A stretch of DNA of 64,000 nucleotides from Viscum album (Eukaryota; Streptophyta; Magnoliopsida; Santalales; Viscaceae), in contig OY728125.1 in assembly GCA_963277665.1 (NCBI GenBank), positions 1,716,176,889 to 1,716,240,888 on the forward strand, in the 5' to 3' direction. The notes under the pieces are model-generated. The model searched no databases and was not told the origin of the DNA. It saw only the letters and a program-made list of their open reading frames with translations. Of this stretch, positions 39,781-52,573 are shown piece by piece; position 1 is the first letter of the stretch, and every line of letters begins with the position of its first letter. The translations under genes and the position numbers were made by a program.

Positions 39781-41260
39781 AATTGTATCCTTTATTTTTT
39801 TATTGATATTACATTAAAAAAATTAGGGTTGTTCTTATTCATAACATATTATGGTTCCCACATCAATTTCTCCAATTTGAGATTTCTCTAAAGTAACATT
39901 ACAAGTTAGGGCATCTGATTACTTAATACTTTCTCTATAGTGTCAAAAATCTAGACGGTATCTTCATAGTAAGATATATCAAGTTCCAATTCTATTTCTT
40001 TAGATGTGAGAACATGTGTTGGTTATGGAATGTAATTCATTAAAAATGATATAAGAAACATGTCATGTGATTTAGATAGTCTTGGTGGAATCTCCAATCA
40101 GTAAGAAACAACACCAATTCATTCCAAAATTTAAAAAGTTTATATGTACTTGGGGATAATTTTACCTTTTTACCAAACCTTATAACACCCTTCCATATAG
40201 ATAAAATAAATAAAACATGATCTAACACTTTAAATTACAAATATTTCCTTTGGTTATCAACATAACTATTTTTCTTACCTAGAGATCCTTTAATTTGAGT
40301 ATAAAGATTCTTACCATTTTTTTATCTCTTTAATATGTTCTCATCCTTCAAGTTTCATTCACCAAGTTCGTCCCAACATGTCGGAGCACACCATATCTTT
40401 TCATATAATGTTTTATAAAAATACATTTCAAACCATCAATAGAATCTATTGTTATAAGAAAACAATAGCAATGGAAAATAATAATCCCCCATACCTTGAA
40501 AGTCATGTCTAAATGAACTCAAATGCCTTCTATTTATTTAATAGTCATTTAAAACTGTCCATCAGTCTAAAGATAATATGTATTGCTCAAGTGAAGCCGA
40601 GTGTCAATATCCTTATGATGTATTTTCTAAAATTTCAATGTAAATTGTGGATCAGGATTATGAAAATTTGAATGTGGTTCTCAATGAAGTCTTTTAACAT
40701 TATTAATATTTATCTATGAAATGAACTAAATATTTAAATATTCTCTTTCCAAAATTAAATGTGCATATTTGGTTTGTTAATCAATAATCACCCATGTTGC
40801 AATATTCTTTCTAGGTGCCTTTGGCATCCTAGTTAAAATTATCATATTACTATCATCCCATTTACACCTAGGAATAGGTATAGGTTGTATGACTCCTCTA
40901 GGATGTTGTCTCCCAATATTCACTTATTGAGAAACCAATAATCCTGAGACATAATAGATGGTTTCATGATTCATTTTATCCCATAAAAAATGTTCTCTCA
41001 AATCCTAATACATCTTGGTGCTACTAGTGTGATTATAGAAATTTGAGTTATGATTGTTATAATAGAATTACCTTTTAGCTCAGGTATAGATGGAACACAT
41101 AGTCTATTTCAAAATTTCAGAACACCATCTTCACAAATGAAGTGTGTTAATTTCTTCATGACTCATGACATTAATTTTATTTTAAAAATTATAATCATCA
41201 GGTTTCAATTTTTTTCCAATAAACTAGGATTGAAAATCATTTGAAAAATGTGTGATTTAT
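39781..41260 (-). pseudogene. Element B integrase, degenerate
   Basis: On the minus strand a zinc-binding region reads 'STKMY' then 'DLREHFLWDKMNHETIYYV' (about 40955-41030), the core has 'ATWVIIDYQTKYAH' with the first catalytic Asp (about 40755-40800), and the C-terminal domain is an open stretch at 40040-40228 with 'GVIRFGKKVKLSPSTYKLF', the equivalent of GVxRFGKKGKLSPRYIGPF. The remaining catalytic residues are not clear. Stops are frequent. Confidence 0.75.
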
Positions 41261-41339
41261 TCTCTTAAAAACTCCCATATCCATCTTTAATGTATCCATG
41301 TATATATTATCCATATAAATATTATTTTGGTTATAAATC

Positions 41340-41870
41340 CATGATCTTATTTTCTCAATGCATCCACTACTTTATTTTCCTTCCCTTGGTGGTAGTGTAT
41401 TGAGCAATCATAATCTATGGGTAGTTAGTGCATGCATATTTTCCTCATATTGAGATATTTCTATGAAAATATGCTTTTAAGACTCTTATGATCTCTTTGT
41501 ATCTCACATATTTCACCTTAGAGATAATATATCCATGTCTTCAAAATAATATTATGGCTTCCAACTCAATATCATGAGTTGATTATTTCTATTCACGAGT
41601 ATTTAACTACCTTGATGCATAGGAAATAACATTAACATTATACATAAGGAAACAACCAATTCAATTATTCAATGAATCACTATATATCAAAAATCCATCA
41701 TTTATGGATGGTAGATTCAAAATCATATCATTTAATAACCTCTTCATCAATTCTTGAAAATAGTATTCACATTCCATTATCTATGTGAACTTTACCCTTT
41801 TATGTGTTAGCATGGTTAATGGGCTATCCTATGAAGAAAATATTTGAACAAATCAATGAAAGTAACTGGC
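41340..41870 (-). pseudogene. Element B RNase H, degenerate
   Basis: Reads 'VISYASR' then 'STHDIELEAI' (about 41555-41640), matching the VIAYASRQL...THDLELAA block of the family, and ends 'SIHYHQGKENKVVDAL' (about 41360-41410). Stops occur between the blocks. Confidence 0.75.
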
Positions 41871-42059
41871 CAAATCAATGATAAAATATACAAAATATAT
41901 GTTCATTGGTGTCGTCCATTCTTTGAATACCTTTATCTTCATGTGATCAATGAATATTTATCCTTGGGGACAATATGGGCCAGAAAGAAACTTTTTATAT
42001 CAATAATCAAAACATAAAAAATTTATTATATAAATTATTTCATGTAAGAGTGTCAAGGA

Positions 42060-42560
42060 TGATCCTCAAGTGATTATCATGGTTCTTATAGATTTTAGAA
42101 TAAAAAAAATATATAATCAATAAATACCAAAAAACATTATCATGAAATTCTTAGAATACAGTATTCATTAGATCCATAAAAAGGGGCTGAATTAGTCAAT
42201 CCAAATTGAATTGTTGTAAACTCGTAATGTCAACACCTCATATAAAATATCATCTTCAGAATATAATCCTTAATTACTTGAAATTTATGATACATAGAAC
42301 AATGGATAATCTTTGAAAAATATGGGGCACTATGAATTTGACAATAAATTAATCAATGTGATGCTGGGGATACATGTTATTTATCATAATAGCATTGAAT
42401 TCACTATAATAAATGTTTCAACTCATAGATCCATATTTATTCTTAGTGAAAAGAATTGGGTCTCCCCAAGGTGAAAAACTAGGGGTGTATACATCCCTTA
42501 TTACATAACTCCTCTAGTTATCTCTTCAATTCAATTAATTCAATAGTGGGCATTTTATAA
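42060..42560 (-). pseudogene. Element B reverse transcriptase, degenerate
   Basis: The minus strand reads 'FSPWGDPILFTKNKYGSMS' (about 42425-42480), the equivalent of SPWGAPVLFVKKKDGSLR, then weaker 'YSEFNAIMINNMYPQHHID'. The catalytic DD pair is lost. Assignment rests on the first motif and the position between protease and RNase H. Confidence 0.7.
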
Positions 42561-42849
42561 GTATTTCTTGATATAGGTCAGTCATCTAGGATTAAATCAA
42601 TGTAAAACTCAAATTCACACATTTTTGGATATACATGTAATTACTTAGAAAATATATCAAATTATTAATATAAATTGGGTACATCAATAATATGAAGGTT
42701 AAATTTTCTATATTTTGATTATATCTTCTATTCTTCACTAATAATATTATTTAGAAGAGTTTTTGTGGATAGATCTAGACATCAACTAGATGATAAAGTA
42801 TCCAGTCTAAAAATAAGGAATTTTATATATTCACCATGAATCATAATTT

Positions 42850-43210
42850 ACTTATCTATACAATAATTTTTTTCATAATATTTTTAAATACAATCCATAC
42901 TAGGGATTATATCAAAATAAACCATAGGTATGATAATAAATTCATAAAATATAGAAAATTTATGAATCATAATGGGAAATTATGGAAACACCCTTATTAT
43001 AGTTATATTTCTACTAGGAGTTTTTATTGTTAAATCCATTCTTAAGGTGTCAATGAAATATCTAATTTTATTGGTAAATAAGGAAGATTTAAATGAGTGA
43101 GAGGATAGAGAATCAAATAAAGAATTAAATAATTTTGAGTCCATGATTAATGTAGAATCCAACACATCTTTTTTAATGTCAAACTCAACTTTAGTTATCA
43201 CATAATATTG
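42850..43210 (-). pseudogene. Element B aspartic protease, degenerate
   Basis: The open stretch 42980-43201 on the minus strand contains 'NSLFDSLSSHSFKSSLF', matching LFDSGSSHSFIS with the catalytic Asp kept and the Gly of DSG lost. It sits downstream of the zinc knuckle as expected. Confidence 0.75.
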
Positions 43211-43329
43211 GTCTTATAACCTTGGACTATTCTAGAGTATATTCCTTTGATTCTTGGGATAGTGGTTTGAATAATAATCAATTTCATTAATGTTAAAGAA
43301 CTGGGTACTAGTGGTATCATTCGTTTAGT

Positions 43330-43653
43330 TACATTCATTATTCAGATGAAATTATCTCCAAACATGTAATAGACTTCCAGGCCATTCTAGTATTTTCCTG
43401 GATGTTTCCTTCCATAATTATCACATGATGGAAATTGGTTCATTTTCATATTATTCTTCTTTAATGCATTCAAATTTTCTTGGTGTTAAATTTACCACTT
43501 GTTATCATCAATTAATATCAATATATAGGATTTAGAAAATTACTTCTATATTTTGATGGCACATAAAACTATTTCATCATCTGATATAAATTTTTTATAA
43601 AAAAGATCCCTTCAGATAATTTTCTTAATATCTTTGATTATATGTTCAATTTT
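43330..43653 (-). pseudogene. Element B gag, C-terminal piece
   Basis: The minus strand reads 'QFPSCDNYGRKHPGKYWN' (about 43395-43450), a decayed zinc knuckle with the second Cys changed to Tyr. The piece is cut off at 43654 by element E; the N-terminal part is at 52574-53170. Confidence 0.65.
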
Positions 43654-45536
43654 TGTATCACACCATGTTTTAGGTAAATGAAACTTTATTCATGTATTGT
43701 GATTCTATTTAATATTCCAGTTATGTTTTGGGAGGTTTTGATGGGTTTTGGAATGTTATTGAGGCATTTCAATTGGTGAATAGTTTGTAGAAATTGTGCA
43801 CCACCTCTAATAAACCATGTAAGGGAGGACAATGGTCACTGCAAAGGCACATGGTTGGTGCATATTTTATCCAAACCATTTTAATTCCTAGAGAAACTGT
43901 GAATGTTTTGTAAAAGGGGGGAATCATGGTTGGTTCATGGTTTTATAATTGCGTGATAAAACCATGTAATGTGTTGTCTTGAGATAGATGTACCACATGG
44001 TTTTCCAAATAGTGTGGCCTAACCATGTGGTGTATAGTTGGAAATCTATTTTTTTTTGGGTTTAACCTAATTTAAGAACCCAAAATATATTTATTCCACT
44101 ATTTTCTTATGATCTAAAAATTAATTTTCTCCCTAGGAATAAAAGATAACCCTCTTTGATCTAGTAGCGATTCTTAGGTGAATCAAAGTTCATTGGATAT
44201 CTGCATTCATCGGTAAGCACATGTTCTTCCTTTTTCTTCTAAGATCCATTATTGTTTTTACTCTTGGAACATTAGATATAGTATATTATGGATAGATCTA
44301 TGTTGTGTTATGTCAATATTGATAAAATATTGTTGAATTTAGTTATGTTAATAGGGTTTGTGATCAGATATGTAAGTGCTATGATTTGTTATTCATTTTT
44401 TCGAAACATTGAGAGGTAGATAGATTTTATATCTTACCCATTTGACTTATAACATAAAGTATTATTTTTAATTAAATTATTTTCTTGTAATTATTATGAA
44501 ATCCTTGTGTGTTTTTTGATGGAAATTTTTTTATTTCATGGATTTGGGAAATGTTGAAAATTGGATAACCCTTTTGAGAACCCTTAGTGACCATTTTAAA
44601 ATGATGAATTTTAATTTTTTTTTCAGATGAATGCATATTTTTTTATTGAAATGTTCTCAATAAAATAATTTTTTTATATTACATGGTTTTCCATGGAACA
44701 ATTCATACACAATTGGTTTGAGTAAACTCATATATGTGGCCCAATAGAAGGGGTGTGTACCGTTGGGGTACTTGGCATTGATCACCTTATGATGACTTGG
44801 TCGATTGATGAGAGACCACTAAAAAATATGTTATTATCACCTAGTAATGCATGCATGTTTTTGTGAATACATGGTTATGGGTATTTCTAATAATTGAGAA
44901 AAGTTTTATGCTTTGTAAAAAAATGTCTTTTGGAACTTGTTCACTATTTTGATATAACTTTCCTTATCTTATTTTAAGAAACTGTTAATAAATTATGCTT
45001 AAAAAATATTCCATAGTATCTTTAGTTAATAATTTGTTGGACAAATCCTACTAAGTTTTGACTAACCCCATTCTTGGGTACTATTTTTCATTTTTAGATG
45101 TTATCAATCGAGACACAGGTAAAGGAAAGGTATGTTAGTTCATTAGTGATGCTTCTTGATACTATGGGAATAACCTATGGAATTTGAGTTTGAAGTGGGC
45201 TGGATGTTTATTGTATCGATTCTGCTTGGCAATTGTTGATTCTAGTGTTATTTTGGACTATTCTAGTTGAGGTCTTTTGGTTTATACTTTTACCCTAAAT
45301 TTTTATAATATTTTGGTTATGATTTGAGTTGTGTTATATAATCATGCACTATATAGAGGATTGGATGTTGATTTTTTTTTGTTTTTTTCATGTTATCATA
45401 AAATAGATATCATCCCCCAAATGTTATCACGGCACTTCGAATTTATTTCAATCCATTTTTGTATTGAAGATGTCAGCTAATTACTAGTATCACCCCCACC
45501 TCTTCTCAATCTAATGAAGAGGGGTGAGATGTTACA
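43654..45536 (+). repeat. Element E, 5' LTR
   Basis: Starts TGTATCACACC, ends GATGTTACA. Collinear with 50684-52573, for example 'ttttaggtaaatg' at 43669 and 50700, and 'tcatgcactatatagaggattgg' type text at 45343 against 52376. A cluster of CATGG/CCATG boxes lies at about 43840-44040, 190-390 bp into the LTR. Confidence 0.85.
43840..44040 (+). promoter_or_regulatory. Cluster of CATGGTT/AACCATG boxes in E LTR U3
   Basis: Repeated short boxes: 'gcacatggttgg', 'aaaccat', 'catggttggttcatggtttt', 'aaaaccatgtaatg', 'cacatggttttcc', 'taaccatgtggtg'. The 3' LTR shows the same cluster at 50880-51075, and element C has a similar one at the matching depth. A regulatory role is inferred from position only. 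Confidence 0.35.
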
Positions 45537-45538
45537 AA

Positions 45539-45552
45539 TGGTATAGTCATGG
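45539..45552 (+). other. Element E primer binding site
   Basis: TGGTATAGTCATGG two bases after the LTR, related to the initiator tRNA-Met site TGGTATCAGAGCC. Confirms + orientation. Confidence 0.6.
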
Positions 45553-45699
45553 TCAGTCTGTCTCTCATTTTGGGACAAGGGCATAAAATTGTTCTATCAT
45601 TGAGTTGTATGTAGAATCACTCTATCATTGGGTTGGAAGAAAGGATATAGAATCATAAAAACATGAAATATATACCATAAAATTATTTATCTAACCTTT

Positions 45700-47120
45700 T
45701 TATCTGGAACATCAAGTTATCATGGAGTTTTTGTACATAAGTGTTTTAATACAATTCTAGGTTAGTTTTCATCTAAATGGGATCATTTTAGATGATGATA
45801 ATTTCATGACATTTAGTGATAGTAAGACTTTCCAATAGGACTACATCATTCATTTTGAGTTTAATGGTTTATGAAATGGTGGAAGAGTGTTGATTTTTAA
45901 AAATAACTAAAAGGATTTAATTTTGAATAAAATGGTTGTGGTAATTTCATAAATGATTAAAAATAATAAAATAGTTTATATTTGAAATAGTATGATTATG
46001 GAATATATTTATGTGTTAAATTGGAATTTATGATCCATTAGTTTATATGAAATGAGATTAAATAGAGTTTGTAATAGTTTTAGTGAATATCACTGATAGA
46101 CATTATATTAATCAACTAGAAGAGGCTATTGAAAATGTGGTTTCACCTATGCCACATGTGAACCAACAACTAATTCAATGTATTGCCTAGGAATTTTGGG
46201 TAGTGGATAGTGGTAATTAGAATGATGGTCCTTGATAATTTGATCATTCTATTCTGTTCCAAAAGTAGAATCCACACACCTTTGGGTAGTATTCTAAACC
46301 AGAGAAATAAAAAATCTAGTTGAATAGGATGAATCAAATCTTATCTTTCTTTAGGGAACCAATCGAGTTGAATGTAAAGTTATAATCTTATATACCGGAA
46401 GGCCTATCCCACCAATGGTGGTATTTTGTTTCTCATGATAAAGTGGAACATGCCTTGAAAATGGAGGATTTTGAGGTATTATTTAATAAGAATTTTAAAA
46501 CTCACACCTTTTAGATTGCTAAAATAATAGAATTATTTATCCCAAATTAGGAGGAAATTTTGGTGATAGATTATGCATTTAAATTTATAAATTTAGTATT
46601 TTTTCCTTAGATGTTTCTACAAGTGTGTCCTTAGTGGAACATATTTTTACATTAGGGTTTCAACCATAAATTTGATCTAAGATCATTGTTATATGCATTA
46701 CATACTATACTAAAATGGTCAAGAGAGATATGGTGGATGAAAGGGATATATTAGCAAATACAGTTAGAGGAAGCATGTTTATTCTAATGGGAATATGTGG
46801 GAACTCCAATGCTAGGAATAAGCATAAGAGGGACACCTAGTTCCAGAGTGTTGGGATACGTTAGAATCAGACCATGGGATTAGTAAAAATGACTCCTAGA
46901 TAAAATAGTTTGCAGATATGTTTTCAGCGTGGTTCTTTTGAACATATGAAGCATGATTATATAGAACCACCTAAATCTTTTCACAATTTTAATAAGATGA
47001 GATATCTTCATCACTATTGTGACAATTTTCAAAGGTCTAATGCTAGAGACACATCTATCATTTTGAAGACCGCATATGCTTTGACTCGATGATCTCATTA
47101 GAATAACTCTCATCATCAAA
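45700..47120 (+). pseudogene. Element E gag, degenerate
   Basis: The + strand reads 'MEDFEVLFNKNFKTHTF' (about 46460-46515), the W-x-x-F-x-x-x-F-x-x-x-Y/F-F region of gag, followed by 'ILVIDYAFKF' (about 46558-46588; family: MTVxEYAxKF). The zinc knuckle is readable at 46910-46965 as 'CFQRGSFEHMKHDYIEPP', where two of the Cys ligands have become Arg and Tyr. The start is not resolved and stops are frequent. Confidence 0.7.
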
Positions 47121-47269
47121 ACCAATTATGTCAAGTTGATTCTAGGAACACTGTGACTCCTCAACCTATAAAATCTCATTGCAATAATAAAGATCAAAGT
47201 CCAGTGTGTAAGAAATTGTATGGATTTATGAAAGTGATCAAATATGATCAATCAAGTACTTCAATGGTT

Positions 47270-47600
47270 AGATGTATTATTCTTTTGAATTCAACAATTA
47301 TGAATGATTTTTAGATCCAGGAGTGTCCCACTCATTTATTTCATCTCATTTTTTAATCATATGTATTTTTATGTTGATAGGATGCTTTCTAGTTTGATAC
47401 CTCAAACTCATATTGGCCAAAGATAGTGTTGAGCCTTTATGTGTAAATATTATTGCACAACTATCAATGGGGATAAGTTTATTTGGGATTTATCTATTCT
47501 TGAAATGGATTTTTATGTCATGATTTTGGGTATGGATTGTTTGATATAATTCAAATCTCACATTGACTGTTATTCATGAAATCTTAGTTTAAAATATCTT
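47270..47600 (+). pseudogene. Element E aspartic protease, degenerate
   Basis: Reads 'LDPGVSHSFISSHF' (about 47310-47350), where DPG stands for the catalytic DSG, and later 'LEMDFYVMILGMDCL' (about 47500-47545), the equivalent of the EMTDFDVILGMDWL block. The order relative to gag and RT is normal. Confidence 0.75.
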
Positions 47601-47899
47601 GATGGCATCTAGTATCACTTTATAAGACATTGGGATGAAAATTTAGGTAAAGTAGTAATTTTGGAACTGAGGTTAGAACTATATTGTAATACTTGGAAAC
47701 ACCAACTTTTTCATCTGTAGAGGATATTAGAAATAGTGATTTTCAAAAAAATGTTGTCTACTTTTCTGATGTCATTCCTGAAAAATTCTTAGGGTTTCCA
47801 CCAAAAATAGAAGAAGAATTTGCGATTGATATCATACCAAGGAGTAGTCATATTTTACTTCTAAATTATATGATGAAACAAATAAAATTGATGTAGTTG

Positions 47900-48380
47900 A
47901 ATGTTCTATTTTAAGATTTGGAAAGTAAATGGTTAATTCGACTGACCAATCCTCAATTGGAATCACTAGTTCATTTTGTGAAAAGGTAAAATGATACTCT
48001 TAGCTTTTGTGTTGATTATCATAATCTTAAACAAGTTACAATAAAGAGTCAGTATCCTCTTCCACACATTGATGACATATTCGATCAATTGAGGGGGGAA
48101 ATTGTTCTATAAAATTGTATTATGTTTAGGATATCACCAACTATGAGTTTAGATGGAGGATATTCCAAAAAACACTTTTATAAATAGATATGGGAATTAT
48201 GAAGTTATCATTATGTCGTTTGGTCTTATAAATTCACAAGTCATCTTTATGGAATTGATGAATTATATTTTTTGATTTTATCTAGATTCATTTTTTGTGT
48301 TTTTTTGATATTATGGTGTATTATATGAAATAAATTGATCACGTGAAACACTTTATTATAGTGTAGTGTATTTTTTAGGA
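47900..48380 (+). pseudogene. Element E reverse transcriptase, degenerate
   Basis: Reads 'SLVHFVKR' then 'NDTLSFCVDYHNLKQVTIK', 'SQYPLPHIDDIFDQLRG' (about 48040-48100), 'YEVIIMSFGLINSQ' (about 48200-48240) and 'DSFFVFFDIMVYYM' (about 48285-48325), where one Asp of the catalytic DD pair is missing. The palm and fingers motifs keep Ty3/gypsy spacing. Confidence 0.8.
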
Positions 48381-48559
48381 GAATCACCATTACTCAATGT
48401 CATTAAAAGTGTGATTTCTAGACACAAGAGGTATGTTTCCTTGGCCATATCATTTCTAAAAAAGTTATTTTTGTAGATCCTAAAATGATAGAAGCTGTTA
48501 TCTCTTAGAAACCACCAAGGAATGTATTTGAGATACATAGTTTCCTTGTATTATCAGGA

Positions 48560-49090
48560 TACTAAAATTGATTTGCGTGTGATTTTACCCATATTGCCTC
48601 ACCAATGAAAGCCTTAAAGAGGAATGGAGTTTCTGTACAATGGAAAATGGAATTCTATAAATCCTTTGATGAACATAAGGTCAAATGAACATCAACACAT
48701 ATTCCAACATTTCTAGAATCTAGACGGGGATGTGTATAATATTGTAATTCCTTGGTATTTGGGATGCGATTTTTTCTCTTTCATAGACATCATGTTGTTT
48801 CATATAGATCATAATAGTTAATAATTCTTGAGAAGAACTACCCAACCGATGATTTGGAGTTGGTTATTATAGTTCATTCCTAAAATACTTGTAGTCACTA
48901 TCTTTTTAGTAATAAATTTATGGTGTATATTGATTATAAAATTTTAAAGATCCTTTATCAAAAAAGTATTTATATCTATGGAAAATATAATTTATTTAAT
49001 ATCTTCATATTTTTTAATTCAACCAGTTGTATACAATGGGGAAAGTAAATTATTTATTAAATTCCTTGAGTGGACAGTATTATGCTCAAT
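48560..49090 (+). pseudogene. Element E RNase H, degenerate
   Basis: The connection 'MKALKRNGVSVQWKMEFYKS' (about 48607-48665) is followed by 'HYLFSNKFMVYIDYKILKI' (about 48897-48955; family HYLxGRKFTIYTDHKSLKY) and the domain end 'MGKVNYLLNSLS' (about 49036-49070). Confidence 0.75.
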
Positions 49091-49229
49091 TGGATAGACA
49101 ATCTTCAGAGAATTGGAAGCTTATGTCAGTTATAGATAATATGAATCTGGATTATGCACAACAAGGTAATGTTTTTATTTTATTTTTCATTTCTATTATT
49201 CTTGATTTTTTCAAGTAGGTTAGAAATGA

Positions 49230-50640
49230 TCAAATAGCTGATTTAGAATGTATTATAATGAGGTCCAAACTAAATGGTGGTGAGACCATTGAGAGATGAA
49301 ATCTGTATGGGAGTTCATTGTTATATTTAAATATTATAAGGTTTTACCACTGGATTAATAGAAATGGATTATTTTTTTCTATCATCATTTGATATGGAAT
49401 ATCTATCCTAGAATTTGGAAAATCTATAAAGTATTGAAAACACAATTTTTTTTGTGGGTTTGCACAAAAATAGAAGTAGTAGAGTATGTCTTAAGATGCC
49501 TCAACTATAGTAGGTCAAGTTAGAGCATCAATGGACATATGGTATTTTTTATTCTTTTCCAATTCCTATATATATATATATAATTGAAGAGACATTATTT
49601 TTTTAACATTTCTCCCAAGAAATGTTATAAAACATGATTCCATATGGGTGATAGTTGATCTTCTCACATTGTCGGCTCACTTAATCCCTGTTCACAAAAT
49701 GAATACAAGGAAAGAGTTGACCAAAATTTATTTTTAAGAAATTGTAGAGATTCATGACATTATAATTCCCTCTATATTTGAATGAGACCCCAACTTTACA
49801 TCTCCTTTTTAGAAATTATTACAATAATCCCTTGGAACCCAGTTGACTATGATCGTGGATTATCATCCTCAAATAGATATAAAACATAAATGGATGATAG
49901 AATTGTTGGAAAACATTCTTAGAGAATGTGTAATTTATTTTGGGGGCTCATGAGAGGATCATATAAATTTATTGGAGTTCTCATACAATAATAATTATCA
50001 GGAATCAATATATATGAATTATTTTAAATAATTGTATGGTAATTCTTATCGTTCTCTACTTTGTTGGGTGTAAATATATAATAATTCCCTGGTTTGAACT
50101 ACCCTTGTGAAAGAGATGATATATAATATTCATTTGATCATAAGAGGATATATACATCTTTTATTCTTCACAAATCATATGAGGAATATTTTTGACAACT
50201 CCTATAATTTGAGGTAGTTGATCATTTCTTATTGAGAATCACTCCAAGGCTTGGACATCATCATTCTAGTATGAAAGGAATGTTTTCTCCATTGTACATA
50301 GGGATTATCAAGATACGTTAATGAGTTGGTGAGATGGATTATCAGTTGGAATTTCCATCATTGTTCCTTTTAGTGAACAATGTGTTTGATGTATCTCAAT
50401 GTAAAAACAACAAACCTGACCATGACTATGTGATTCGATGGAATCATGTTCACCTAAAGACATATGGTACATTGATTCATATTCCAGTACATATTTTGTA
50501 TAGTAAATAAAATATTTTTCATGGTAAAATTATCGGACTAGTATGAGTTTTATGGAATAATAATATGAGTCAGGAAGAAACATGGGAGATAAAAAAAGAA
50601 AAGTTTAAAAAATGGTACAAACCCTTTTAAAAAAATCCCT
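49230..50640 (+). pseudogene. Element E integrase with chromodomain-like end, degenerate
   Basis: The zinc-binding region ends 'EYVLRCLNYSRSS' (about 49483-49522). The core shows 'WVIVDLLTLSAHLIPVH' (first Asp, about 49647-49697), 'EIVEIHDIIIPSIFE' (about 49740-49785; second Asp lost), 'TMIVDYHPQID' (about 49845-49880) and 'ECVIYFGGS' (about 49925-49955; Glu region). The tail keeps 'LVNNVFDVSQCKNNKPDHDYVI' in part, and 'QEETWEIKKEKFKKW' (about 50575-50620), which resembles the EATWE ending of chromodomains in plant chromoviruses. Confidence 0.8.
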
Positions 50641-50667
50641 GTTTTCAACTTTTTGGTGTCTAAAAGA

Positions 50668-50683
50668 TAAATTTTAGGGAGAA
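50668..50683 (+). other. Element E polypurine tract
   Basis: Purine-rich AAATTTTAGGGAGAA directly before the LTR start TTTATTACCCC (ancestral TGTA...). Confidence 0.5.
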
Positions 50684-52573
50684 TTTATTACCCCTTATTT
50701 TAGGTAAATGACCTTATATTCATGTATTTAATAACTATTTAATGTTTGGGTTATGTTTTTAGAGGTTATAATGGGTTTTTACATGTTTTGGAGGAATTTG
50801 TGGGCTGAAAAATTTGTTCATGGTTAGTATAAACCGTTAATTATTACCAAAAAACAATGCAAGGGATGAGAGTGGCCACTTTATAGAAACACAATGGGCA
50901 CATGGTTTTTCTAAACCATGTTAATTCCCTTGGAAAACCATTATTTTCTAGACATAGGCGAGAAGCATGGTTTTCGTATGTTTTTTCTAATAATGTGAGG
51001 GGTTTTCTTGAGAAAGAAGAAACAATCGGCTGGTGCCTAGTTTTCCAAACTGTGCAGCCTAACTATGTGGTGTATAATTGGAAATCATAATGTTTTTGGA
51101 TGTAATCCAAATTATTTCCCCTATCCTCATTATTCTACTACTATTTGAAGATCTTGAATTCCTTTCTCTCCCTAGGATTAAAATATGACCCCATTGGTAA
51201 TGAAGTGATCATTAGGGGAATAAAAGTGTGTTGGAGATCTATATTATTTAATAAGTACTTGATATTCCTTATTATTCCTAGATACATAATTCTTATCTCT
51301 CTATAATCCTTATATCATTTCCATTATAGATAGATCTATGTTGTATGATCTTAATCTTGATAAGATCTTATTGGCTCTAGTGAAGGGGATGTGGTTTATG
51401 GTCAAATATAGAACTGTTAAGTTTCATTATTCATATTCTCCAAGCATTGAGAGGTATGCCTCTATCATTTATTATCCACATTACTTAGAACATGAATGTT
51501 TAGTTTTCATGAATTTATTTTCTTGTAATTATTGTGAAATATTTGTGCTCTTCTTGATGAAAATTATATTTTCCATGGATTTTGCAATTATTTTAAATTG
51601 GATGGTCCTTAAAAAAACATTTGGGGTTAATTTTAAGATGTTTCTTTTCAAATTATGGTTTTATTTTGACACAAAAAATTTGTTTTTTGAAATGTTTTCA
51701 ATAAAATAATTTTTTTCATAACATGGTTTGACATGGAATTTTTGTTACATGGTTAGTGTGATTTCATTCATAGACCTAATCCTCTTGATGGGGTGTGTGG
51801 ATTGGGGGACCTGGAAATGGTTAACTTGTAGTGAATAGTGGAATGATGAGAGACCACTCATGGGTATGGAAATGTCACTTGGGAATTCATGGGTGTGTGT
51901 GTGGATAAAATTTTATGTGTATTCCATATAACAGAGAAAAGTTTTATGCTTTGTAAATTTTTTTCCCATGGAACATGTTTACAATTTTGATATAAATAGA
52001 CTTATATTATTTTAAACTGATTTATATAAATTTTACTAAAAGTTTTGTTATAGTGGCATGAATTGGGAAGTCTTTGGGGAAATCCTACTAAGTTTAGGCT
52101 CACCCCCTTCATGGGAACTATTATGGGTTTTTAGATTTCATCTATCAAGACATAGTTAAATCCTTGGTATATTAGTTCTTTAGTTATGATTCTTAATACC
52201 ATGGAAAAAAATTTAGTTGTATCCTGAAGTAGCTTCAATGTTTCTTATATCAATTCTAATTGGGTGTCTTCAAGTCTTATTGTATTTTGGCCTTTTCTTA
52301 TTGATTTCTTTTGGTTTCCTCCTATAGTCTGATTTTGTTTAAATTTTTGTTTATATTTTTTTCTTTATTCTATAATCATGCATTGTATAGAGGATTGGTT
52401 ATTTATTTTTTATATTGTCTTGGTGTTTTATCATAAAATGTAAAAATCATACAAAGAATGTTATTGAGGCCCTTGAAATTTATTCTCATCATTTATTGTC
52501 TTGGGGGTGTCACCTAAGGCCTAGAAGCACCTCCACATATTCTCAAGCTAATAAGGAGGGGAAGGATATTACA
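50684..52573 (+). repeat. Element E, 3' LTR
   Basis: Partner of 43654-45536; ends GGATATTACA. It includes a 123-codon open stretch at 51338-51709 with no counterpart in the 5' LTR, so that frame is chance. Confidence 0.85.

Larger units (their letters stand above)
43654..52573 (+). mobile_element. Element E, degenerate Ty3/gypsy retrotransposon
   Basis: LTRs of about 1.9 kb (43654-45536, 50684-52573), primer site at 45539, and gag-protease-RT-RNase H-integrase on the + strand. Flanking pentamers ATTTT (43649-43653) and ATATT (52574-52578) match in four of five places. It sits in B's gag in opposite orientation: B's gag reads on across the joined ends. Stops and frameshifts throughout; inactive. 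Confidence 0.85.

Noticed and set aside
51338..51709. 123-codon + frame
   Set aside because: It lies wholly inside element E's 3' LTR and has no open counterpart in the 5' LTR.
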